Assembly (NCBI GenBank): GCA_028710845.1 | Contig: JAQTTI010000006.1 | Location: forward strand, 1 to 8,610 | Reading direction: 5' to 3' | Length of the DNA: 8,610 nucleotides | Source of the DNA: Candidatus Omnitrophota bacterium | GTDB taxonomy: Bacteria; Omnitrophota; Gorgyraeia; Gygaellales; Profunditerraquicolaceae | Shown here: in pieces, positions 1 through 5,830 of the stretch | How the letters are laid out: the number at the start of each line of letters is the position of its first letter | How positions within the stretch are numbered: the stretch's first letter is position 1 | Position numbers and translations under genes: made by a program | The notes under the pieces: model-generated | The model's input: the letters and a program-made list of their open reading frames with translations, nothing else | What the model was told of the DNA's origin: nothing | The model's database searches: none

Positions 1-1568
1 TCTATGGTATATTTAGACAGAACATAGAGGTCTTTAAATAAACCTTTAATCGAAATTTTTATTTTACGGTTTTCTTTGCTAAATTTTTTAACCTGATTAC
101 TCAATTCCAGCGCCCGGTTAAACATGGTCTTGGCTTTAGGGGTCACCCGAAGGCTAGCGATGTCCTGGTTACCGGAAAGGATCTTTTCCATTCTGTCAGA
201 CTTGATTATATTTAAAACCGCTTTTCTTTCTGAACCGTTTAATTTAACTATATTACGCGATAAATAATTCGTCGGGCCATAAGGATCTATGTAATTATAA
301 ATGAGCAGGGCAAAATAATCTGACGACTTTGTCGCAATTACGCCTACAAACTCATCGCTAAATACCCCTGTTCCCGGAAACAGTTCATCGCCTAAGAGGT
401 TAAGCATCTTAAAAACATTATAACTGGCCTTGGCATAACTCTTGGAATCCGAATGAGACAGGTCGAATGAAAAAACTCCCAGGTTCCTTTTTACTTCGGC
501 TTTATTGCCGCCAAAATCTTCGAGGCAAAAATAAGTCTGGTAGTCAATCTTTGCCTCATACATATTTTTCATCCGAGACGGTATGTAGCTTGCAGAGATA
601 TATGAATTTTTTCCTCTTTCCGAAAGGATGTTGGCCGGGCCGTCAAAATTCCACTCATCAATTACCAGGGGAATTTTGTTGTCAAAACGGAAATAACTAA
701 GCCACTCACGGATAAGCTGCGCCGGAGGCTTGTTATAAATCGTGCTTTGTTTTTCCTCATATGGATCGCTTGAATAAGCATGCCAGGAAATAAAATCCAA
801 AGGTAAGCGGTAACTATAACAATATTTTATCAATTCATAAATCAGACTGTGCTCCGGAGACAATATATTATTGGGCTCGATATTTCTGAACCAGCTGCCT
901 ACCGAAGGCCCGCCCAAAGGTATATGCATCTTGAATTCCTGCCGTAATTCTTTTACCGCTTCCCCTACTATCCGGTACAAGTTAAGGTATTCCGACCTTT
1001 CCCCCAGGAAAAAATCTGCCTGGTCAGGCGCATTCCAAACTTCATACCAGATATTGTATCTTTTTTCGCAACTTAATTTACGGATTGTATTTTTTACAAG
1101 TTCCTTATAATCTTTTAGATTATGCGGGGCGCTGTTTTCATCGAGCACGCGGCCTAATCCGTTGGGTGTGCCGAATAAGTCTAGAATAACGGTGCCTCCG
1201 CTATCGCTTATCTTCTTGATTATCTCTTCATAATGATCGTTGAGGAGTTTCTCCTGGGTCGGTTTATCTTTAGCCAATTGCTGAATCTCCCAAAGATTAT
1301 ATTGAATGCGGTAAAGATGGGCAAAACCCAAATCCTGCTGCCAGGTATCCAATGAATCTTTTGAGGATAAAGCCCGGGGCATAGTTATGTCGCGATGCAC
1401 ACCCCTCCCGCTTAAATCAATATTGGGCCCGTATACTTTAGGCAGGGCTACGGTGGGAGAATTAAGGTCTAAACTATACTCTAATTCTTCCGGGGAATTC
1501 TGAGCCAAAAGGGGGCTATTTAAAAAAACAGCCGAGATAATAAAAGGCAGCCAGAAATTGTAGCGCAT
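1..1568 (-). CDS. Secreted GH39-like glycoside hydrolase, 3' end outside the window
   Basis: The frame is open from an ATG at 1568 to the window edge: 522 codons with no stop, so the C-terminus is missing. Residues 1-22 look like a signal peptide (Arg2, hydrophobic core, Leu-Leu-Ala at 20-22), implying export. The rest resembles clan GH-A, family GH39 (beta-xylosidase/iduronidase type): WYEVWN at 174-179, GGPS at 219-222, DFISWHAY at 258-265 and LVIDEWN at 301-307, where Glu305 matches the catalytic nucleophile. The acid/base Glu expected in the Asn-Glu-Pro motif is Ala180 (WNAPD, codon at 1029-1031), so normal retaining hydrolysis is doubtful. Residues from about 475 on look helical and charged. 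The start lies 8 bp after the ymdB stop, and AGGA at 1578-1575 is a suitable SD, so it is probably cotranscribed with ymdB. The fold call is fairly sure; substrate and activity are unknown. Confidence 0.88.
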   Translation of the reverse strand, partial: MRYNFWLPFIISAVFLNSPLLAQNSPEELEYSLDLNSPTVALPKVYGPNIDLSGRGVHRDITMPRALSSKDSLDTWQQDLGFAHLYRIQYNLWEIQQLAKDKPTQEKLLNDHYEEIIKKISDSGGTVILDLFGTPNGLGRVLDENSAPHNLKDYKELVKNTIRKLSCEKRYNIWYEVWNAPDQADFFLGERSEYLNLYRIVGEAVKELRQEFKMHIPLGGPSVGSWFRNIEPNNILSPEHSLIYELIKYCYSYRLPLDFISWHAYSSDPYEEKQSTIYNKPPAQLIREWLSYFRFDNKIPLVIDEWNFDGPANILSERGKNSYISASYIPSRMKNMYEAKIDYQTYFCLEDFGGNKAEVKRNLGVFSFDLSHSDSKSYAKASYNVFKMLNLLGDELFPGTGVFSDEFVGVIATKSSDYFALLIYNYIDPYGPTNYLSRNIVKLNGSERKAVLNIIKSDRMEKILSGNQDIASLRVTPKAKTMFNRALELSNQVKKFSKENRKIKISIKGLFKDLYVLSKYTI

Positions 1569-1576
1569 ATTTATTC

Positions 1577-2359
1577 CTATCTAAATTTTTTCTGTATTCG
1601 TGAGATTGAAATAGCCTGTCCCGTTTTTTCGTCTATCTCGACGAGTGCACCGTGCAATTGGATATCGTCCCCTGCAACTTCAAACCTTACCGGAATCGCG
1701 CTTAAGAAGCGGGTAAGAACATCATCTTTTTTTCTGCCGATAACTGAATCATAGGGGCCGGTCATCCCGACATCAGTTATATAAGCAGTGCCTTTGGGCA
1801 GGATCTTTTCATCAGCGGTCTGGATATGCGTATGAGTCCCGAAAATAGCAGAAAGCTTACCGTCCAAATACCAGCCTAAAGCGATTTTTTCGCTGGTAGC
1901 TTCGGCATGCATGTCCAAGATAATAATCTTTGTTTCTTCTTTTATCTTTTCACAAGCCGCCAAGGAAGTTTTAAAAGGACATTCCAGGGCATCCATAAAA
2001 ACCCGGCCATTTACGTTGATTACCCCGATCTTTACCCCGTTTTTAGATTTAAAAACATGGGCGCCTCTTCCCGGGGCCCCGGAGGGAAAGTTTATTGGGC
2101 GCAATATCCTATCTTCCCGGTTAATTAACTCAAAAATTTCCGGCCTTTTCCAGATATGGTCCCCTGAAGTCAAGACATCGACTCCGGAAGAAAAAAGTTC
2201 TTCGGCAACCTTAAGCGTAATCCCTGAACCTCCGGAAGCATTCTCGGCGTTAGCGATTACAAAATCAATGCCTAGTTCGGATTTAAGCGGAGCAACTAGT
2301 TTCTTAATTGCTTCCCTTCCCGGCGCCCCGACTACATCTCCGATAAAAAGTATTTTCAT
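1577..2359 (-). CDS. ymdB: YmdB-family (TIGR00282) metallophosphoesterase
   Basis: This 260-residue protein has the usual family length and all main motifs: FIGDVVGAPGR (Asp8), NAENASGGSGIT (Glu39, Asn40), SGDHIW (Asp67, His68), GRVFM at 118-122, DMHAEATSEK (His151) and GTHTHIQTAD (His176, His178). These correspond to the dinuclear metal site of the B. subtilis YmdB and D. radiodurans DR1281 proteins, which hydrolyse 2',3'-cyclic nucleotides and affect biofilm and motility decisions. Asp67 replaces the usual metal-bridging Asn. The enzyme should be cytoplasmic. It lies downstream of rny, as in many bacteria. An in-frame TAA immediately precedes the ATG, so no longer form is possible. No SD lies at normal distance; the only GGAGG is about 25 nt upstream inside a predicted hairpin, so initiation may be weak or controlled by RNA structure. 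Confidence 0.95.
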   Translation of the reverse strand: MKILFIGDVVGAPGREAIKKLVAPLKSELGIDFVIANAENASGGSGITLKVAEELFSSGVDVLTSGDHIWKRPEIFELINREDRILRPINFPSGAPGRGAHVFKSKNGVKIGVINVNGRVFMDALECPFKTSLAACEKIKEETKIIILDMHAEATSEKIALGWYLDGKLSAIFGTHTHIQTADEKILPKGTAYITDVGMTGPYDSVIGRKKDDVLTRFLSAIPVRFEVAGDDIQLHGALVEIDEKTGQAISISRIQKKFR

Positions 2360-2466
2360 TTAATGAGCGCTTAACTTACGAACCTCCGGAGAGGTGAGTA
2401 AGTTAATGCGCGAATTAACCCCCGTCTGCCTCGTATGGGGAAGAATAAAGGGGGTAAAACCTTCGC
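2360..2466 (-). promoter_or_regulatory. Structured rny-ymdB spacer, ymdB leader with competing hairpins
   Basis: The 107-bp spacer is rich in inverted repeats. TTAACTTAC (2371-2379) pairs perfectly with GTAAGTTAA (2398-2406). The arms extend outward by GCGC on each side (2367-2370 and 2408-2411, one bulged base), and an inner CCTC/GAGG stem (2383-2386, 2391-2394) closes a 4-base loop. A second hairpin, GTTAAT (2402-2407) with ATTAAC (2414-2419), shares bases with the first, so the two exclude each other. ACCCCC (2418-2423) can also pair with GGGGGT (2450-2455). In the mRNA the GGAGG of this leader is inside the first hairpin. No U-tract follows, so it is not an intrinsic terminator. It could be a processing site, a translation control element or a ligand-sensing leader; I recognise no known riboswitch class. 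Confidence 0.5.
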
Positions 2467-4023
2467 TTATTTTGCGTATTCGATTGTACGCATTTCCCGG
2501 ATAACCGTGACCTTGATCTGCCCCGGGTATTCCATTCCTTCTTCGATCTTTTTACGTATATCCCTGCACATAGTCACTGCTTCGCTGTCGCTTATCTTTT
2601 CCGGCTGGACAATAACGCGGATTTCCCTGCCGGCCTGAATTGCAAATGATTTCTCCACTCCTTTAAATAGATTTGCGATCGACTCCAGTTTATCGAGGCG
2701 TTTTACATATATTTCCAACGTTTCCCTTCTTGCTCCCGGCCGGGCCGCGCTGACCGCATCGGCAGCTACCGCTAAAACTGCATATAAACTTTGCGGCTGG
2801 GCCTCCTCGTGGTGTGATTCGATTGCGCTTACGACTTCATTGCTTTCATTATATTTTTTCGCCAGGTCCGCTCCCAATTTGGCATGAGTGCCTTCAACCT
2901 GATGATCTACGGCCTTACCGATATCATGCAAAAGGCCGATCCGGCGGCCTAATTTAAAATCAAGGCCAAGCTCGGAAGCCATTATACCTAAAAGAAAGGA
3001 GACTTCTTTTGAATGCTGCAAAGCATTCTGTCCGTAACTAGTCCTGTATTTAAGCCGTCCCAACAATTTGATGATCTCGGGATGAAGCCCGTTAAGTCCG
3101 GCCTCAAAGGCTGCCCGCTCACCCTCTTCTTTAATTTTTTCATCCATTTCTTTTTTAGTTTTTTCGACAATTTCTTCGATCCGGCCGGGATGAATCCTTC
3201 CATCTGAAATCAATTTTTCCAGGCTAAGACGGGCTATTTCCCGGCGCACGGCATCAAACCCGGACAAGGTTACTGCCCCCGGAGTATCATCAATGATTAC
3301 GTCGACTCCGGTTGCCATTTCCAGTGCGCGGATATTTCTACCTTCCCTGCCGATAATCCTTCCCTTCATTTCATCGTTAGGCAGAGTAACAACGCTTACG
3401 GTTGACTCCACTGTATGCTCGGCCGCACAACGCTGAATAGCCAGGCTTAAGATCTCCCGGGCCTTTTTATCAGCAGTACTGCGCACTTCTTCCTCCTGGC
3501 GCCTGATAAAAACGGCTTTTTCATTGTTTAATTCTTCATTAAGACGGGCAAGCAATATCTGTTTTGCTTCTTCAGCAGAAAGAGAAGATATTTTTTGCAG
3601 TCTTTCTTTTTCTTCGGAAACCAAGGCATGCAGCTGGTTATCTTTTGTTTTCAGGGATTCTTCCTGCTTTTTTAGGTTATCATTGCGCAGGTCGATCTCT
3701 TTTTCTTTTTTCTCTAAAAGGTCTATCCTGCGGTCGATGTTTTCCTCTTTTTGCGATAATCTTTTCTCAAGATTAACGATCTCGGATTTACGGTCTTTAA
3801 CCTCGCGCTCAAAATCCTGGCGCATGCGATAAAGCAGGTCCTTGGCCTCAAGTTCAGCCTCGCGGCGCTTGTCCAGAACTTCTTTTTTAGCGACCTCTAA
3901 AATATGCTCGGCTTCGGCTTCGGCGCTTTTTAATTTCTTTTCGGCGATGAATTTCCTTAAGAAATAACCGCTATAACCAAAAGCCAAAGCGGTAAAAATA
4001 AACAGGGCTATGTTAAGAATCAT
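2467..4023 (-). CDS. rny: Ribonuclease Y
   Basis: A full-length 518-residue RNase Y, a membrane-anchored endoribonuclease that starts mRNA decay. Order of parts: N-terminal membrane segment about residues 2-22; a long charged coiled coil from about 28 to 200, dominated by Lys/Glu/Arg; a KH domain around 212-275 with GRIIGREGRN at 221-230; an HD domain with His337 (QHSKEV), the His366-Asp367 pair in LLHDIGK, and HH at 404-405; then a C-terminal region to residue 518. All catalytic HD residues that I can check are present. The ATG is preceded by a strong GGAGGA SD with normal spacing. It follows the 5-formyl-THF cyclo-ligase by 44 bp and precedes ymdB, a common gene order. The membrane anchor implies action at the inner face of the cytoplasmic membrane. 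Confidence 0.98.
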   Translation of the reverse strand: MILNIALFIFTALAFGYSGYFLRKFIAEKKLKSAEAEAEHILEVAKKEVLDKRREAELEAKDLLYRMRQDFEREVKDRKSEIVNLEKRLSQKEENIDRRIDLLEKKEKEIDLRNDNLKKQEESLKTKDNQLHALVSEEKERLQKISSLSAEEAKQILLARLNEELNNEKAVFIRRQEEEVRSTADKKAREILSLAIQRCAAEHTVESTVSVVTLPNDEMKGRIIGREGRNIRALEMATGVDVIIDDTPGAVTLSGFDAVRREIARLSLEKLISDGRIHPGRIEEIVEKTKKEMDEKIKEEGERAAFEAGLNGLHPEIIKLLGRLKYRTSYGQNALQHSKEVSFLLGIMASELGLDFKLGRRIGLLHDIGKAVDHQVEGTHAKLGADLAKKYNESNEVVSAIESHHEEAQPQSLYAVLAVAADAVSAARPGARRETLEIYVKRLDKLESIANLFKGVEKSFAIQAGREIRVIVQPEKISDSEAVTMCRDIRKKIEEGMEYPGQIKVTVIREMRTIEYAK

Positions 4024-4067
4024 TTCTCTTCCTCCGTTTTTATTCTAAAATTCAAAATTACTGGAGC

Positions 4068-4610
4068 TTAAGAGAAGATAATATTGTGGACACTACAATC
4101 GTGTTTAGCGGTGGGGACTAGGGGTAAGATTTGGAAATCATAAGCCAAACCTATGGAAGATGCTTTTTTAGAAAGTGTGCGCAAGAAACGGTCATAACAG
4201 CCTTTGCCGCGCCCCAGGCGCTTTCCTTGTTTATCAAAAGCTAACCCGGGAACAATAACAAGATCGAGATCCTCTGGCTTAAGCATAACTTCTATTACAG
4301 GCTCTAAAACGCCATAAGGCCCTTTTTTTAATTTAGCATGGTCTTCAAATATGGCTGGCTGCATAGTTTCTTTATCTTTTCTGTAAACCGGCACGCAGAT
4401 GAGCTTGCCTGTTTTTTGCGCTTCCCTAATCATTTCTTTAGTATTTACTTCTCCGCCAAAAGCGATGTAAAACATAATTATCTTCGCTTTTTTAAAAACC
4501 TTATTCCTTAAAAGTTTATCTTTTATAATTGTACTTTTTCGGTTTCGGTCTTCCTCCTTCTGGGTTTTTAATCTTAAAAGGATTTTACTACGTATTTCTG
4601 CCTTTGTCAA
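4068..4610 (-). CDS. 5-formyltetrahydrofolate cyclo-ligase, probable TTG start
   Basis: The enzyme (5-FCL, MTHFS, YgfA/Fau family) converts 5-formyl-THF and ATP to 5,10-methenyl-THF in the cytoplasm. Counted from the TTG at 4610, the product is 180 residues, the family norm, and begins (M)TKAEIRSKIL, which matches typical N-termini. Motifs: GEVNT at 53-57, PYGVLEP at 98-104, PGLAFD at 121-126, and the nucleotide/substrate loop RLGRGKGCYDRF at 131-142. An SD (TGAGGA, 4620-4615) sits 4 nt before the TTG. ATG codons in the same frame at 4661 and 4721 exist; the latter overlaps the end of iscU and both would add an atypical N-terminal extension without an SD. It lies 79 bp after iscU and 44 bp before rny. 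Function is sure; the start is likely but not proven. Confidence 0.93.
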   Translation of the reverse strand: MTKAEIRSKILLRLKTQKEEDRNRKSTIIKDKLLRNKVFKKAKIIMFYIAFGGEVNTKEMIREAQKTGKLICVPVYRKDKETMQPAIFEDHAKLKKGPYGVLEPVIEVMLKPEDLDLVIVPGLAFDKQGKRLGRGKGCYDRFLRTLSKKASSIGLAYDFQILPLVPTAKHDCSVHNIIFS

Positions 4611-4629
4611 TGATTCCTCAGGACCAATT

Positions 4630-4658
4630 GTTTTAAGTTTAGTTCTTCCAATTTTGAA
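4630..4658 (-). promoter_or_regulatory. Weak candidate promoter for the cyclo-ligase/rny/ymdB block
   Basis: TTCAAA (4658-4653), a 17-nt spacer and TAAAAC (4635-4630) each match four of six bases of the sigma-70 consensus. They lie in the 79-bp gap after iscU and would give a leader of roughly 15 nt containing the SD of the TTG start. Such matches arise by chance in AT-rich gaps, and read-through from the metV promoter is an adequate alternative. Confidence 0.25.
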
Positions 4659-4689
4659 CATAAGTAATTGAGAATAAATAAGATTTAGC

Positions 4690-5115
4690 TTAATGACAAT
4701 GATTGTGGGGCTTATCTTCAAAAGGCGGGGTTTTGCCCTGCTTTGTATAATAATCCTTTAACGCCGAGTGTAAGGCTTCTTCGGCTAAAACCGAGCAGTG
4801 CATTTTAACCGCCGGCAAACCCCCTAATGCTTCGGCAACCGCTTTATTGGTGATTTTTAATGCTTCAGTAATAGTTTTGCCCTTGACCATTTCGGTAACC
4901 ATTGAACTGGTCGCCACGGCTGCCCCGCAGCCAAAAGTTTTAAATTTTACATCCGTAATCGTCTCGTTTTCTATTTTTAAATACATCTTCATTACGTCTC
5001 CGCAAACCGGGTTTCCGACGGTACCGATACCGCTGGCATCGCTAATTTCACCGACATTCCGGGGGTTGGTAAAGTGGTCCATTACTTTTTCGCTGTACGG
5101 TTTTTGGTCGGCCAT
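4690..5115 (-). CDS. iscU: IscU/NifU-type Fe-S cluster assembly scaffold
   Basis: A 141-residue single-domain scaffold on which Fe-S clusters are built before transfer to apo-proteins. The three ligand cysteines are present: Cys38 in GNPVCGD, with Asp40 following, Cys63 in TFGCGAA, and Cys107 in KMHCSVLAEEAL, preceded by His106. LPAVK at 100-104 corresponds to the chaperone-contact loop LPPVK of IscU. There is no NifU-type ferredoxin or C-terminal thioredoxin-like domain. The tail ends in HNHCH, an unusual metal-binding-looking terminus. The start is 2 bp after the metV stop, with no more than a weak purine-rich SD inside metV, so translation is probably coupled. No cysteine desulfurase gene is in the window. 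iscU and nifU names are both used for such proteins; the exact subtype is not certain. Confidence 0.95.
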   Translation of the reverse strand: MADQKPYSEKVMDHFTNPRNVGEISDASGIGTVGNPVCGDVMKMYLKIENETITDVKFKTFGCGAAVATSSMVTEMVKGKTITEALKITNKAVAEALGGLPAVKMHCSVLAEEALHSALKDYYTKQGKTPPFEDKPHNHCH

Positions 5116-5117
5116 AG

Positions 5118-5768
5118 TTATCTCACTATTAATTTATGCGGTTTAAGGGCCTTATTAAAATCCCTGGCCCCGCGGATCTGTTTTAACGAATCTAATTTTT
5201 TATTTTTATCCAATTCTTGATAAATTAACACCCAAGCACAATCCTTATCGTTATCTACTTCGCATTTTCCTTTATTTACTCCTCCGCAGGGCCCGTTAAG
5301 CAGACCTTTAGAGCAAAGGGTAACCGGGCAAATTCCGGCTGTTTCATTAAGCACGCATTCTGCGCACATTGAACATTTTTCAAAAAAATTACCTTTGGCG
5401 TCCATAACGGCGCCGAATAAAGTATTACAACCGCTAAATACCGCAAGACTCATCCGGTCATTATCCTTAAAAGACTGTACCCCTAGACCGCAAGCCAGGA
5501 CTAAAACCGCATCAGCCTGTTTTAAGTCCTTTATGTTTTTGGCAAGTTCGTTTTTAAGCTTGGCTGCAACGCAGGGAGCAGAAGGGATACAGTAACCGCT
5601 GACTTCCTTGCCGGCAGCTTTTAAATCCTCTTTCATTTTAAGGATTTCCGGCTCGCCTCCGCTTTTACAGGCGGTCGAACATTCTCCGCAGCCAACCAGG
5701 AATATTTTCTTATATTCTTTAAGGCTGGCTAGTATTTCATCTATCGGTTTTTGCTGGCTTATAATCAT
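5118..5768 (-). CDS. metV: MetV-type methylene-THF reductase C-terminal domain protein
   Basis: A 216-residue protein with 15 cysteines that I assign to the MTHFR_C family (PF12225). In acetogens and relatives MetV partners MetF in the methylene-THF reductase of the Wood-Ljungdahl methyl branch and carries Fe-S clusters. Cys clusters: VGCGECSTAC (27, 30, 34), GYCIPSAPC (60, 66), ACG (93), SGC (114), CSMCAEC (132, 135, 138), and the hallmark region at 145-163 (GICPVTLCSKGLLNGPCGG), followed by CEV (169) and DCAW (177). The N-terminus MIISQQKPIDEIL fits this family well, supporting the ATG at 5768. No SD precedes it; an extended -10 promoter ends six bases before the ATG. No metF or other Wood-Ljungdahl gene lies in the window, so the partner must be elsewhere. 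Likely operon head for iscU and the genes beyond. Confidence 0.92.
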   Translation of the reverse strand: MIISQQKPIDEILASLKEYKKIFLVGCGECSTACKSGGEPEILKMKEDLKAAGKEVSGYCIPSAPCVAAKLKNELAKNIKDLKQADAVLVLACGLGVQSFKDNDRMSLAVFSGCNTLFGAVMDAKGNFFEKCSMCAECVLNETAGICPVTLCSKGLLNGPCGGVNKGKCEVDNDKDCAWVLIYQELDKNKKLDSLKQIRGARDFNKALKPHKLIVR

Positions 5769-5783
5769 GATAAAATTTTATCA
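5768..5783. promoter_or_regulatory. Perfect 16-bp palindrome over metV -10 and start: operator candidate
   Basis: TGATAAAATTTTATCA is a perfect palindrome with no spacer. It covers the TGn, the -10 hexamer, the predicted transcription start and the first base of metV. A dimeric repressor bound here would block promoter opening. No regulator gene is nearby, so the binding protein is unknown. AT-rich palindromes can occur by chance, and part of the symmetry is forced by the -10 sequence itself. Confidence 0.4.
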
Positions 5784-5803
5784 CAAATTCGTCCTAGCCT
5801 CAA
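5769..5803 (-). promoter_or_regulatory. Extended -10 promoter of metV (leaderless)
   Basis: Reading the minus strand: TTGAGG (-35, 5803-5798), exactly 17 nt, then TG-A-TAAAAT (TG at 5783-5782, -10 hexamer 5780-5775). Six bases follow (5774-5769) and then the ATG of metV, so a canonical start site falls on the A at 5768. The -35 matches four of six bases, the -10 five of six, and the TGn extension is complete. This is the best promoter match that I found in the window. It predicts an mRNA without a 5' untranslated leader, in line with the missing SD. Confidence 0.65.
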
Positions 5804-5830
5804 ATACTAAAATAGCTCTTTATAAACAAC

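Noticed and set aside
1911..2363. A 150-codon open frame on the + strand opposite ymdB
   Set aside because: It mirrors a clear, conserved minus-strand gene, has no recognisable domain and no separate SD or promoter. The same holds for the other short + strand frames over rny, iscU, metV and the helicase.
2367..2411. The hairpin before ymdB as a rho-independent terminator of rny
   Set aside because: The stem is long enough, but no U-run follows it on either strand; the next bases are GCGCTCATTAAATG on the minus strand.
4611..4689. 6S RNA gene next to the cyclo-ligase, as in the zapA-ssrS-fau order of enterobacteria
   Set aside because: The gap is only 79 bp, shorter than 6S RNA, and has no long imperfect hairpin.
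4611..4721. ATG starts at 4721 or 4661 for the cyclo-ligase
   Set aside because: They lack an SD, give an atypical N-terminal extension, and 4721 overlaps the iscU coding end. The TTG at 4610 fits family length and SD.
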